From Echinimonas agarilytica (lineage in GTDB: Bacteria; Pseudomonadota; Gammaproteobacteria; Enterobacterales; Neiellaceae): a stretch of 64,000 nucleotides of DNA. The position numbers were made by a program, and so were the translations under genes. Location of the stretch: NCBI RefSeq assembly GCF_023703465.1, contig NZ_JAMQGP010000006.1, positions 265,165 to 329,164 of the forward strand, read 5' to 3'. The notes beneath the pieces were generated by a model, which saw only the letters and a list, made by a program, of their open reading frames with translations, made no database searches and was not told the origin of the DNA. This document shows positions 1-7,882 of this stretch, one piece after another; positions within the stretch are counted from its first letter, which is position 1, and each line of letters starts with the position of its first letter.

Positions 1-3
1 CTA

Positions 4-615
4 ATGGAACATTATATTAGCTTGTTCGTACGAGCAATTTTCGTAGAGAACATGGCGTTAGCATTCTTCTTGGGAATGTGTACCTTCTTGGCGGTCTCGA
101 AAAAAGTGAAAACTTCTTTCGGTCTTGGTATCGCCGTGATTGTCGTGCTCACGATCGCAGTGCCTGCGAACAACATTATTTATAACTATGTACTCAAAGA
201 GGGTGCATTGGTTTGGTTAGGTTTACCGTCAACAGTTGATTTGAGCTTCTTGGGCTTCATTACCTACATTGGTGTGATTGCAGCCTTGGTTCAAATCTTA
301 GAAATGTTGTTGGATAAGTACTTTCCGCCGCTCTATAACGCGTTAGGAATCTTCCTACCATTGATTACTGTGAACTGTGCCATCTTCGGTGGCGTATCAT
401 TCATGGTAGAGCGTGACTACAACTTTACAGAAAGTGTAGTTTACGGTTTTGGTAGCGGAGTGGGCTGGGCATTGGCAATTACTGCCCTTGCGGGTCTGCG
501 TGAGAAGATGAAGTATTCAGATGTGCCAGATGGTCTTCGTGGCTTAGGCATTACTTTCATCACTGTGGGCCTAATGGCTCTGGGCTTTATGTCTTTCTCT
601 GGCGTACAGCTGTAA
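4..615 (+). CDS. nqrE: Na+-translocating NADH:quinone reductase subunit E
   Basis: Integral membrane subunit of the six-subunit NQR complex, which couples NADH oxidation by ubiquinone to Na+ export. The 203-residue protein has about six hydrophobic helices. Cys26 and Cys125 sit where Vibrio NqrE has the two cysteines that help hold the intramembrane [2Fe-2S] cluster shared with NqrD. The start codon overlaps a TAA at bases 2-4 (TAATG), most likely the stop of nqrD, which otherwise lies outside the window. nqrF follows 28 bases later, so these are the last genes of an nqrABCDEF operon. The family assignment is secure; only the far left edge of the operon is missing. Confidence 0.96.
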   Translation: MEHYISLFVRAIFVENMALAFFLGMCTFLAVSKKVKTSFGLGIAVIVVLTIAVPANNIIYNYVLKEGALVWLGLPSTVDLSFLGFITYIGVIAALVQILEMLLDKYFPPLYNALGIFLPLITVNCAIFGGVSFMVERDYNFTESVVYGFGSGVGWALAITALAGLREKMKYSDVPDGLRGLGITFITVGLMALGFMSFSGVQL

Positions 616-643
616 GAAAGCAATAGCGGAAGGAATTTAAACC

Positions 644-1870
644 ATGCAAGAAATTGTACTCGGTGTTGTATTTTTCACCCTGATTGTACTTGCGCTGGTG
701 CTGATCATCCTGTTTGCAAAGTCCAAACTTGTAAGCAGTGGTGAAATCACCATCGATATTAATGAAGACCCTGATAAAGCAATTAAAACCCAAGCGGGTG
801 ATAAATTGTTGGGTGCGTTGGCGAATGCTGGAATTTTCGTATCATCAGCCTGTGGTGGCGGTGGCTCGTGTGGCCAGTGTCGCGTGAACATTCTTGATGG
901 TGGCGGAGATATACTGCCAACTGAATTGGATCACATTACCAAGAAAGAAGCTCGCGAAGGGTGTCGTTTGGCATGTCAGGTTGCAGTGAAAACTGACATG
1001 AAAATTGAACTCGAAGAAGAAATCTTCGGCGTGAAGCAATGGGAATGTACTGTTCGTTCAAACGACAACAAAGCGACTTTCATTAAAGAATTAGTATTGA
1101 ATATCCCTGACGGCGAAGCGGTTCCATTCCGTGCCGGTGGTTATATTCAAATTGAAGCGCCCGCGCATCACATTAAATATGCGGATTTTGATGTTCCGAG
1201 TGAATATCGTGGAGACTGGGAGCACTTTGGCTTCTTCAAGTTAGAGTCCAAAGTTGACGAGCCGGTGATCCGTGCTTACTCAATGGCGAACTATCCAGAA
1301 GAAGAAGGCATCATCATGTTGAACGTGCGTATTGCTACGCCACCGCCTCGTGATTTGAGTCTGCCACCTGGTCAAATGTCGTCATTCATTTGGAGCCTCA
1401 AAGAAGGAGACAAAGTGACGATCTCTGGTCCATTCGGAGAGTTTTTTGCGAAAGATACCAATGCTGAAATGGTCTTTGTTGGCGGTGGTGCGGGTATGGC
1501 GCCTATGCGTAGCCACATCTTTGATCAGCTTCGCCGTTTGAAAACTGACCGTAAGATGAGCTTCTGGTACGGTGCTCGTTCTAAACGTGAAATGTTCTAT
1601 GTAGAAGATTTCGATATGTTGCAGGACGAGAATGAGAACTTCCAGTGGCATGTGGCATTGTCGGATCCTCAACCTGAGGACAATTGGGAAGGTTACACAG
1701 GCTTTATTCATAATGTATTGCTTGAAAACTACCTGAAAGACCACGAAGCTCCAGAAGATTGTGAGTTCTACATGTGTGGTCCACCGATGATGAACGCAGC
1801 GGTCATCAACATGCTCAAAGAATTGGGTGTGGAAGATGAAAATATTCTGTTGGATGACTTTGGCGGATAA
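644..1870 (+). CDS. nqrF: Na+-translocating NADH:quinone reductase subunit F (NADH dehydrogenase flavosubunit)
   Basis: Electron-input subunit of NQR: it oxidises NADH through FAD and passes electrons to a [2Fe-2S] ferredoxin-type centre. Visible parts in order: an N-terminal membrane anchor (about residues 4-24); a ferredoxin domain with cluster ligands Cys70, Cys76, Cys79 and Cys111; the FAD-binding RAYS motif at 210-213; and the NAD-binding loop VGGGAGMAP around 279-287, followed by a CGPP motif near the C-terminus. Length is 408 residues, as usual for the family. It sits between nqrE and apbE with only short gaps, so co-transcription is likely. Nothing in the reading frame is unusual. Confidence 0.97.
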   Translation: MQEIVLGVVFFTLIVLALVLIILFAKSKLVSSGEITIDINEDPDKAIKTQAGDKLLGALANAGIFVSSACGGGGSCGQCRVNILDGGGDILPTELDHITKKEAREGCRLACQVAVKTDMKIELEEEIFGVKQWECTVRSNDNKATFIKELVLNIPDGEAVPFRAGGYIQIEAPAHHIKYADFDVPSEYRGDWEHFGFFKLESKVDEPVIRAYSMANYPEEEGIIMLNVRIATPPPRDLSLPPGQMSSFIWSLKEGDKVTISGPFGEFFAKDTNAEMVFVGGGAGMAPMRSHIFDQLRRLKTDRKMSFWYGARSKREMFYVEDFDMLQDENENFQWHVALSDPQPEDNWEGYTGFIHNVLLENYLKDHEAPEDCEFYMCGPPMMNAAVINMLKELGVEDENILLDDFGG

Positions 1871-1879
1871 TCCCTCCTG

Positions 1880-2908
1880 ATGACTAAACAGCAAAAAGTA
1901 TTGTGGCTAGCCTTGATTGGGCTAGCCATTTTTGTTTTCTGGTGGCAACAACCAGAAAAACTTCAGCAAGTTGAAATTGACGGTCAAACCATGGGGACAT
2001 ATTACGTCGTTAAGGTTGTAGCACCTGAGTCTGAAGTGATTGATGCGGTCGCGCTCAAAGCGAAAATTGATGATGAGTTGGTGAGTGTGAACAAGGCAAT
2101 GTCGACTTACGATCCCACATCTGAATTATCACTATTCAATCAATCCGAAAGTATCGACCCGCAAGTGGTTTCAACCGCTTTGGCTTATGTAGTGGATGAG
2201 GCAATTCGTTTAGGAGAGCTCAGTCATGGGGCGCTTGATGTGACGGTTGGGCCTTTGGTAAACCTTTGGGGCTTTGGTCCTGATGGACGACCTGAAAAGA
2301 AACCCGAGCCAGAACAGCAAGAGGCGGCTCAAGCCCGAGTGGGTCTCAAGCACTTGCAGCTGTCTGCACAAGGTTTAAGCAAAACGATTCCAAACCTTTA
2401 TGTTGACCTCTCTACCATCGCTAAAGGTTATGGTGTGGATCAAGTGGCAGAATTGGTGATGGCTCAAGGTTTTACCAATGTGATGGTTGATATTGGTGGC
2501 GAGTTGCGTTTGGAAGGGATGAACGCTAATCGACAAGCTTGGCGGATTGCTATAGAAAAACCTGTGGATGGTGAACGAGCGGTGCAACAAATTGTTGCAG
2601 CATCGAATATGGGGATTGCTACATCGGGTGATTATCGCAATTATTTTGAGGTAGACGGTGTTCGTTTCTCGCACATCATCGACCCTGAAACCAGTTTGCC
2701 GATCAATCATCGGCTCGTTTCTGTGACCGTGTTGCATCCATCCAGTATGACGGCCGACGGTTTGTCGACCGCATTAATGGTCATGGGTGACAAAGAGGGC
2801 TTTGAATGGGCTGAGGCGCTTGAATTGCCGGTTTATATGATCATTAAAACTGACCAAGGATTTGAAGGCAAAGCCACTGCTGCAATGCAAGCATATCTGG
2901 TGCACTAA
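1880..2908 (+). CDS. apbE: FAD:protein FMN transferase (ApbE), flavinylates NQR
   Basis: ApbE-family enzymes move FMN from FAD onto a threonine of NqrB and NqrC (and RnfG/D), acting on the periplasmic side with Mg2+. The 342-residue protein shows family motifs: MGTYY near residue 38, a DLSTIAKGYGVD segment, the DIGGELR loop, HIIDPETS, and SMTADGLSTALMVMG. Residues 7-21 form a hydrophobic helix without a lipobox cysteine, so it looks like an uncleaved membrane anchor where many homologues are lipoproteins. It starts 9 bases after nqrF, consistent with one operon for the pump and its cofactor-loading enzyme. A hairpin with a T-run follows its stop. Confidence 0.95.
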   Translation: MTKQQKVLWLALIGLAIFVFWWQQPEKLQQVEIDGQTMGTYYVVKVVAPESEVIDAVALKAKIDDELVSVNKAMSTYDPTSELSLFNQSESIDPQVVSTALAYVVDEAIRLGELSHGALDVTVGPLVNLWGFGPDGRPEKKPEPEQQEAAQARVGLKHLQLSAQGLSKTIPNLYVDLSTIAKGYGVDQVAELVMAQGFTNVMVDIGGELRLEGMNANRQAWRIAIEKPVDGERAVQQIVAASNMGIATSGDYRNYFEVDGVRFSHIIDPETSLPINHRLVSVTVLHPSSMTADGLSTALMVMGDKEGFEWAEALELPVYMIIKTDQGFEGKATAAMQAYLVH

Positions 2909-2931
2909 GGTCTAGTTCGGTTAAAATAGAA

Positions 2932-2967
2932 GCCGATTAACGCGACGAGGTTGATCGGCGTTTTTAT
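2932..2967 (+). terminator. Probable rho-independent terminator after apbE
   Basis: A 9-bp stem (GCCGATTAA with TTGATCGGC, one G-U pair) encloses a 10-base loop and runs straight into GTTTTT. It lies between apbE and nqrM, so nqrM may depend on read-through or on its own promoter. Confidence 0.65.
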
Positions 2968-2980
2968 ATTTGGAGTTGTT

Positions 2981-3214
2981 ATGCTTACTTTTGCTGTTGC
3001 GTTCGTTGTCTTATTGCTCGTAGTTGCCGCGATGTCGGTGGGTTATATTGTTCAACGTAAGACCATATCAGGGAGTTGTGGGGGTATTGCAGCCTTAGGT
3101 ATGGCGAAGGTATGTGATTGCCCTGAGCCTTGCGAAAAGCGCCGTAAGCGCGAGGCTAAAGAAGAGAAAGCCGCTTTACGCCAAAAAATAATTGATGAGA
3201 ATCGCATTCTTTAA
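2981..3214 (+). CDS. nqrM: NQR maturation protein NqrM (DUF539)
   Basis: Small protein needed for assembly of functional NQR, thought to deliver iron to the NqrD/NqrE cluster. The 77-residue product has one N-terminal membrane helix (about 3-24), then the family signature GSCGG and KVCDCPEPC, giving cysteines at 33, 45, 47 and 51, then a highly charged tail. The frame is open from a TTG at 2951, but that lies inside the preceding hairpin. I chose the ATG at 2981 because TGGAG precedes it at a normal distance and the resulting protein matches family length. Its place right after nqrF-apbE fits its role. Confidence 0.93.
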   Translation: MLTFAVAFVVLLLVVAAMSVGYIVQRKTISGSCGGIAALGMAKVCDCPEPCEKRRKREAKEEKAALRQKIIDENRIL

Positions 3215-3233
3215 GGTCAATTTTCTCTTATTA

Positions 3234-3268
3234 GAGTTGTAACGGGCAAGTCGTGGCCGTTGCAACTC
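3234..3268. repeat. Long imperfect hairpin downstream of nqrM
   Basis: Two 12-base arms (GAGTTGTAACGG and CCGTTGCAACTC) pair with a single G-U and an 11-base loop. No T-run follows, so it is not a canonical terminator. It may be an mRNA 3' end, an RNA-processing site or a rho-assisted stop. Confidence 0.5.
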
Positions 3269-3431
3269 ATTGATAGTCTCGAATTTCCCCTCGTTAACCT
3301 CTGTCTTCTTCTATTGTTATAACCATCACTCGTGCGTTTGTGTTTTCTGTTGCTGATTGTGTGATTCGAGCTTGCGTGTTGTGCGTTCAAGACTCTAGAC
3401 TCATATTTCTATATCTAACAAGGACGTGCCG

Positions 3432-4472
3432 GTGTTTCTTCATTCGTTCAATTACTTTCGTGCCATCGCCATCATTTTTGTGGTGTTGGCGCATAGCTAT
3501 ATTCCAGCAGGGTGGCAGCCAAGTTCAGGTACGCTGTTCGAGCGCTTTCAGTTTGATTTGATGATGAATGGCACGGTGTTTTTCGTGTTTATATCAGGTT
3601 TTCTGTTTCATCATGTGTTTGTTCCTCGCTACCAATTTAAAAAGTTTATGGTAAAGAAAATCAAATTTGTGTTGATGCCTTACCTATTCCTATCCATTCT
3701 GCCGATTCTTTTCTGGCTATATTGGGCACCTATTCCAGCACCACACGAGAGCCTTTATGCAGGGCATTCTGACCTACAAACTGCGATTTGGTATGTGTTA
3801 ACTGGCCGCCAACTTACGGCATATTGGTACATCCCCATGGTCATGGTATTGTTTGCCATTACGCCCTTTGTGTTGTGGCTCGATAAGCGGAATTGGCTGA
3901 TGCATGCTGCCATTCCATTGTTGATTATATCGGCACTCATTCACCGACCTGTTAGCAATTTATCAGCGGTTCAATCGCTGTTCTATTTTTTCCCCGTATT
4001 TTTAATCGGAGCTTGGGCCAGTCAGCACAAAGATTTGCTCTATCAAAAGCTCGCTAGAAAAGAGATTTGGTTACTGATTGTTGCGGTTGCCCTTGCTGCA
4101 ATTCAGGCCTTGTTCACCGATCAAATCGGTAATTCTCAGAAAGACGCTTTTGAATGGGCGGGTATTGATTACAGCTTATTTCAAAAGATACTGCTGTGCT
4201 TTGCCCTGATGGTATTTCTTCATCGTTTTGAAGACAAAGAGTGGGGTTGGATGAACACTTTAGCCAATGTTAGTTTTGCTGTGTATTTCATTCATCCATG
4301 GTTTACCACCACATGGCGATTGTACTACCCAACTCCAGATACTTGGTCGTCAGCGGGTAATCTACTCACGACGCTAGGCGTATGCGCAATACTGATTGGC
4401 TTGAGTATTTTGGTGGCGAAGTTATTCAAAGCTATTTTCAAATCAAAAAGCCGCTATCTTATCGGTTGGTAA
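3432..4472 (+). CDS. Membrane acyltransferase, acyltransferase-3 family
   Basis: Polytopic membrane protein of about 346 residues with some ten hydrophobic helices. It begins with the family's typical opening: an NYFRAIAIIFVVLAHS segment where R and H are the conserved residues, followed by a FFVFISGFLF helix. Members transfer acyl groups (acetyl, succinyl and others) to surface glycans, peptidoglycan or lipids. No glycan gene cluster surrounds it, so the acceptor cannot be guessed. Start: GTG at 3432 is preferred because AAGGA lies 7 bases upstream; an in-frame GTG at 3426 is too close to that site. The gene stands alone on the plus strand with a 136-base gap downstream. Confidence 0.8.
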   Translation: MFLHSFNYFRAIAIIFVVLAHSYIPAGWQPSSGTLFERFQFDLMMNGTVFFVFISGFLFHHVFVPRYQFKKFMVKKIKFVLMPYLFLSILPILFWLYWAPIPAPHESLYAGHSDLQTAIWYVLTGRQLTAYWYIPMVMVLFAITPFVLWLDKRNWLMHAAIPLLIISALIHRPVSNLSAVQSLFYFFPVFLIGAWASQHKDLLYQKLARKEIWLLIVAVALAAIQALFTDQIGNSQKDAFEWAGIDYSLFQKILLCFALMVFLHRFEDKEWGWMNTLANVSFAVYFIHPWFTTTWRLYYPTPDTWSSAGNLLTTLGVCAILIGLSILVAKLFKAIFKSKSRYLIGW

Positions 4473-4608
4473 TTGAGGTGCATCACCATTTTCGGCCTGA
4501 AAAAAGTGCCGAAGATCGCAGCTTTTGTTTCTAGGCTAATAGTTTGGCGTAGCATGAATCCAATGTGTTGTTTTTTCGTACAAGAGAAAGAGCAACAGGA
4601 GAAAGCAT

Positions 4609-5103
4609 GTGTACGGACAAGCGAAAGATTCCAATTTAACGTCATCGTATGACGTTCCTAAGAACTATCAAGCTGACCGCCAACGAAATGCAGAGCGGTT
4701 AGGCCACGCGGGGCTTATCCCATTTGTGTGCTTGGCTGCTGCACAATTGATGGTTGCTCCTGAGCGGGTAGAGTCAGTGCAGGTCGCATTACATATTTAC
4801 TCGGTGGTGATCATGAATTTCGTGGCCGGCTCATTATGGTCTCAATCGTTGCAGCACGCCGCTCGGCGACACGACACCACAGTTCAAACGTTTAGTATCT
4901 TGTTGTCATTGCTGTCGTGGTTAACATTCCTGATTGACGTTCACATGGGCTTGCTCGTAATGGCAGTCGCTTTTGGGGTGTTGCGTTTGTTTGAGCGTGA
5001 ATTCAGTCACGCTTGGCGTGTGCCGCGCTGGTATGAGCAACTGCGAGATAGGCTGACGGTTGTTGTGGCTTGTTCATTAATACTTGTTGTGGTGACTCTG
5101 TGA
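4609..5103 (+). CDS. DUF3429 family small membrane protein
   Basis: A 164-residue protein with four to five hydrophobic helices starting near residue 34 (LGHAGLIPFVCLAAAQ) and continuing to the C-terminus. The pattern resembles DUF3429 (YhjD-unrelated) inner-membrane proteins of unknown function. The start is GTG, with AGGAG about 8-10 bases upstream. An overlapping ATG two bases earlier opens only a ten-codon frame. The 3' end overlaps the next gene as GTGA, so the downstream dehydrogenase is probably translationally coupled. No enzymatic motif is visible. Confidence 0.6.
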   Translation: MYGQAKDSNLTSSYDVPKNYQADRQRNAERLGHAGLIPFVCLAAAQLMVAPERVESVQVALHIYSVVIMNFVAGSLWSQSLQHAARRHDTTVQTFSILLSLLSWLTFLIDVHMGLLVMAVAFGVLRLFEREFSHAWRVPRWYEQLRDRLTVVVACSLILVVVTL

Positions 5104-5813
5104 AGGTGCTTATCACGGGGGCCAGTGGTGCAATTGGCAGGGGACTTGCCTTGCATCATCAAGCGCTTGGACATGATGTGGTGTGCGTTACAAGTCAAAC
5201 CTCTATTGATCCAAACGTTAGATCTTTGCCCCAACTAGATTGGCATCTTGATTGTCATTACGAAGCCTATAGCACTCGCCTTGTTCCGTTGCTTTCCAGC
5301 AACAGGTTCGATCAAATTTACCATTGTGCTGGCGGCTTACATTGGAATGGTAGATTGCCTGAAAAGTCGATTGCTCAATTTAGTCCCGATTTTTTCCTTC
5401 AAAATATGCAGCGCAATTGTTTGTCTGCTATGGCATTAGTTCAGTCGCTTGATCAAACGATGAATAAATCCAGCGAGACTAAAGTAGCGATGTTATCAGC
5501 GATGGTTGGCTCTATTTCTGACAATCAGCTCGGAGGGTGGTATAGCTATCGCGCCAGTAAAGCGGCATTAAATATGCTGATAAAAACAGTGAGTATAGAA
5601 TGGAAACGCAGATTCCCAGATGCGTCAATTATTGCACTACATCCCGGTACAACTGACAGCGAACTATCACGCCCCTTTCAAAAAAATTTGAATCCAAATA
5701 AGCTATATTCGGCAAAATTGACAGCTAAACGACTGACATTGGCGATAAATCAGGTATCATCGAGCCAATCAGGTGCTTTTTTAAATTGGGATGGCGGTCA
5801 AATTTCTTGGTAG
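5100..5813 (+). CDS. Short-chain dehydrogenase/reductase (SDR), C-factor-like
   Basis: NAD(P)-dependent oxidoreductase of the classical SDR fold, 237 residues. The dinucleotide-binding TGASGAIG motif is at 6-13; a CAGG loop near 76-79 replaces the usual NNAG; a serine near 138 and Tyr150-x3-Lys154 (YRASK) supply the catalytic residues. The substrate is not evident from the sequence; the best general match is the CsgA/C-factor-like branch. The GTG start at 5100 overlaps the stop of the DUF3429 gene by four bases. An upstream in-frame start at 5070 would add residues before the Rossmann strand and is less likely. The two genes form a small operon. Confidence 0.82.
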   Translation: MKVLITGASGAIGRGLALHHQALGHDVVCVTSQTSIDPNVRSLPQLDWHLDCHYEAYSTRLVPLLSSNRFDQIYHCAGGLHWNGRLPEKSIAQFSPDFFLQNMQRNCLSAMALVQSLDQTMNKSSETKVAMLSAMVGSISDNQLGGWYSYRASKAALNMLIKTVSIEWKRRFPDASIIALHPGTTDSELSRPFQKNLNPNKLYSAKLTAKRLTLAINQVSSSQSGAFLNWDGGQISW

Positions 5814-5855
5814 CAAAGTAAGCCATACCTCGAATTAGCGTATCTGTGTCTGGCG

Positions 5856-5868
5856 TTCCCAATGGGAA
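5856..5868. promoter_or_regulatory. Operator-like palindrome 1
   Basis: TTCCCAATGGGAA is a perfect 5-bp inverted repeat with a 3-base spacer. A near-identical site lies 32 bases downstream (centre to centre), about three helical turns, and a TATAGT hexamer (5874-5879) lies between them. It is probably the binding site of the HTH protein encoded immediately downstream. Confidence 0.6.
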
Positions 5869-5887
5869 TGATCTATAGTTTGTTTTG

Positions 5888-5900
5888 TTCCCATAGGGAA
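5888..5900. promoter_or_regulatory. Operator-like palindrome 2
   Basis: TTCCCATAGGGAA, the second copy of the TTCCC-N3-GGGAA dyad, ends two bases before the ATG of the small HTH gene. It overlaps the only ribosome-binding-like purines (AGGGAA), so binding here could block transcription; the same bases also serve translation. Confidence 0.6.
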
Positions 5901-5902
5901 TT

Positions 5903-6139
5903 ATGGAGTTGGCCTTGTCCGATGTTGGCAAAGAGCAGCTTGGCGATTGGGTAATCAAGCATAAATTAAAGAGCAAGGAAGCAGCAAAGATACTGTGCAT
6001 ATCTGCCAGCAAAATGAGTGAATACCTCAATGGCAAACGCAAAGTACCTAGTTATATTATGGCGCATATCGATACCTTAGAACGGCTGACGGACAAGAAA
6101 CTAGTAAAGCTCATTCGTGAGCGAACTGGGAGGGAATAA
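5903..6139 (+). CDS. Small XRE-like helix-turn-helix regulator
   Basis: A 78-residue protein made almost entirely of one helix-turn-helix: SKEAAKILCISASKMSEYLNG (about 23-43) reads as helix-turn-helix with a recognition helix, followed by the KRKVP turn typical of XRE-type folds and a helical tail. It is likely a dimeric DNA-binding protein that recognises the two TTCCC-N3-GGGAA dyads directly upstream and controls its own expression, and perhaps that of the small membrane protein downstream. No larger partner domain is present. Its target outside this locus is unknown. The start sits very close to operator 2; an in-frame TTG at 5915 is a weaker alternative. Confidence 0.72.
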   Translation: MELALSDVGKEQLGDWVIKHKLKSKEAAKILCISASKMSEYLNGKRKVPSYIMAHIDTLERLTDKKLVKLIRERTGRE

Positions 6140-6148
6140 ACTCCCAGT
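6125..6148 (+). repeat. Hairpin spanning the stop codon of the small HTH gene
   Basis: A perfect 8-bp stem (ACTGGGAG with CTCCCAGT) has an 8-base loop containing the TAA stop at 6137-6139. No T-run follows. It lies between the regulator and the small membrane protein gene and could attenuate or stabilise the message. Confidence 0.5.
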
Positions 6149-6166
6149 AAAGACTAAAGGTGCAAT

Positions 6167-6364
6167 ATGGTTTTGCAAATTCTGTTGGTCATGGCGCTTG
6201 TATTCTTGTTGGTGTTGGGGGCAGTTATACTGACCTGCATTTGGCTGAGTATATGGCGAGGATTAGTCGAAATGGGGCGTTGCAACAATACCAATCGTCT
6301 CGGTACGGACATCAGTTTTTCAGACCATCATGACGAGTCTTCCCCTCCGGTGAATCGCACCTGA
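6167..6364 (+). CDS. Small single-pass membrane protein, unknown function
   Basis: A predicted 65-residue product with one long hydrophobic segment at residues 2-29 and a polar tail of about 35 residues rich in Asn, Asp and Ser. AAAGG lies about six bases before the ATG, and the gene begins 27 bases after the HTH gene, so co-transcription is plausible. I do not recognise the family. The tight linkage to a self-regulated small HTH protein hints at a two-gene module. That it is a real gene rests on the start context and membrane-like composition only. Confidence 0.5.
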   Translation: MVLQILLVMALVFLLVLGAVILTCIWLSIWRGLVEMGRCNNTNRLGTDISFSDHHDESSPPVNRT

Positions 6365-6417
6365 TTTTTAACGCGTTCAGCGCTATCATATCGTTTTAAC
6401 TCATAGGAACTAACGAT

Positions 6418-6705
6418 ATGGCCCGCGCATCAGCTCATGCTCTTCACATTCTTGTCGACTCAGAAGCTCAAGCACTCGAACTACGTAAAAAAATTGAAAA
6501 TGGCTCTGATTTCGGCGACGTGGCAAAGCGTTTTTCAACCTGCCCATCCTCTAAGAAAGGGGGGGACTTGGGCATGTTCAATAAAGGCGATATGGTGGCT
6601 TCGTTCGACAAAGCGGTTTTCTCTGGAGAGCTTTTCAAAATATTGGGTCCAGTGAAAACTCAATTTGGATTTCACTTGATCAAAGTGATTGATCGGACAG
6701 GCTAG
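6418..6705 (+). CDS. ppiC: Peptidyl-prolyl cis-trans isomerase, parvulin type (PpiC)
   Basis: A 95-residue single-domain parvulin without signal peptide, close in length to E. coli PpiC (93 residues). It accelerates cis-trans isomerisation of X-Pro bonds in the cytoplasm. Family landmarks are the N-terminal AHALHILV strand, the F-x-F-like core DFGDVAKRFSTCPS, the GGDLGMF loop and the terminal FGFHLIKV strand. AGGAA precedes the ATG. The 3' end overlaps the convergent lipoprotein gene by 26 bases. Confidence 0.9.
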   Translation: MARASAHALHILVDSEAQALELRKKIENGSDFGDVAKRFSTCPSSKKGGDLGMFNKGDMVASFDKAVFSGELFKILGPVKTQFGFHLIKVIDRTG

Positions 6706-7198
6706 CTTTTAGATCGTTGGGATTTAAAGAGCCTTCTTCCTTTAAGCGGATGTCGGGTAACAAAGCACCGGCATCCAGCTTGACGTCTATTTCATAATTT
6801 AATGCTGTTGGATCTCCTGACCCCCGCACCATTGCGCTCAGCAATCGCATGCCTTGAAATAAACTTAATTCTGCAGGAAGAGTAAATTGGGCTTCGCCAT
6901 ATGCCGGAACTTCAGGTAACTGGCTAGTTGCACCGCTGACAACTTCATAGCCGTTCAAAGACAAACTATAAACTGCGCCATTCAGCGACAGCGCGGTATT
7001 GTTAGGATTAACGACCCGAAGCGTGATGTCGAATCGAGGCGCAATGCCTTCACCTGCAGTAGGTTTGATATGAACGAGATTGACTTTGGGGGGATCTAAC
7101 TGTGGTAAAGCTGCACAAGAAGCTAACACTGCGAGTATAAAACTAACGACAAAAAACTGCTTAATATGAGGTAGATGCATTGCGATGCCCAAATTCAT
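6680..7198 (-). CDS. LEA type 2 family lipoprotein
   Basis: A 172-residue predicted outer-envelope lipoprotein. It has a hydrophobic signal (about 13-26) ending in the lipobox LASC, then an immunoglobulin-like LEA-2/WHy domain: two beta sheets containing LRVVNPNNTALSLNGAVYSLSLNG, the classical NPN-containing water-stress motif. Bacterial LEA-2 lipoproteins have no firm function. An alternative start at codon 7 (7180) gives a shorter signal; neither start has a strong ribosome site. The gene is convergent with ppiC and divergent from the Nudix gene, so it is probably monocistronic. Confidence 0.75.
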   Translation of the reverse strand: MNLGIAMHLPHIKQFFVVSFILAVLASCAALPQLDPPKVNLVHIKPTAGEGIAPRFDITLRVVNPNNTALSLNGAVYSLSLNGYEVVSGATSQLPEVPAYGEAQFTLPAELSLFQGMRLLSAMVRGSGDPTALNYEIDVKLDAGALLPDIRLKEEGSLNPNDLKASLSDQSL

Positions 7199-7256
7199 TG
7201 CTTATTGTCACAGTTAACCATACGCGCTTGTATTCTGCACTGACGAATTGAAAGTT

Positions 7257-7829
7257 ATGAAAAATCGAGACGACATTGACGAAGATATTAATCCTTGGAC
7301 ACGATTAACCAGCAAGGTAGTGTACGAAAATCTTTGGATTAGCGTTACGCATCAAGACGTCATTCATCCTTCAGGCGTCAAAGGCATCTATGGTTTAGTG
7401 CATTTTAAAGGCGTTGCTGCAGCTGTTATACCGATTGAAGGGGAATACACTTGGTTGGTTGGGCAGTACCGATATGCGCTGAATCAATGGTCTTGGGAAG
7501 TTCCTATGGGAGGCGTTCTGGCTGGAGAGGATGTTGAGCTTGGCGCATTGCGAGAACTCCAAGAGGAAACGGGCATGACTGCACAACACATTTCCCACGT
7601 GATGAGCCTCCATACATCTAACTCTATCACCGATGAACGAGCCGAGATATATTGGGCTTCAGGCTTAACCTTTGGTGTCGCAAATCCAGATGACAGTGAA
7701 CAGCTTAAAATTAAAAAAATAACGATTAAAGAATGTGTTGCCATGATTGACCGTGGCGAAATTACTGATGCAATTTCAGTTGCTGGTCTATTATCGATCT
7801 CACGAAAATTGTTTTCAGATCATCAATGA
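7257..7829 (+). CDS. Nudix hydrolase, ADP-ribose pyrophosphatase-like
   Basis: A 190-residue Nudix enzyme hydrolysing a nucleoside diphosphate linked to another moiety. The complete Nudix box is present: Gly85-x5-Glu91-x7-Arg99-Glu100-Leu-Gln-Glu103-Glu104-x-Gly106. The N-terminal strand region with VVYENLWISV and the QYRYALNQWSWEVPMGG lead-in resemble ADP-ribose/ADP-sugar pyrophosphatases, but substrate is an inference. Start: ATG at 7257; an in-frame TTG nine bases earlier is possible, and neither has a clear ribosome site. yfbR, another nucleotide-handling enzyme, lies downstream after a 53-base gap. Confidence 0.85.
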   Translation: MKNRDDIDEDINPWTRLTSKVVYENLWISVTHQDVIHPSGVKGIYGLVHFKGVAAAVIPIEGEYTWLVGQYRYALNQWSWEVPMGGVLAGEDVELGALRELQEETGMTAQHISHVMSLHTSNSITDERAEIYWASGLTFGVANPDDSEQLKIKKITIKECVAMIDRGEITDAISVAGLLSISRKLFSDHQ

Positions 7830-7834
7830 TCTGA
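7815..7834. repeat. Palindrome covering the stop of the Nudix gene
   Basis: TCAGATCAT and ATGATCTGA form a perfect 9-bp inverted repeat around CA; the TGA stop at 7827-7829 lies inside the second arm. The loop is very short and no T-run follows. It could be an mRNA-end hairpin or an accident of the coding end. Confidence 0.35.
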
Positions 7835-7882
7835 TTGTATTTAAATGATGATGTGGTCGCTTGAGCGGCTCAAGGAAGCTTT

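Noticed and set aside
5304..5320. tRNA T-loop-like GGTTCGATC
   Set aside because: It lies inside the SDR coding frame and no acceptor or anticodon arms can be drawn around it.
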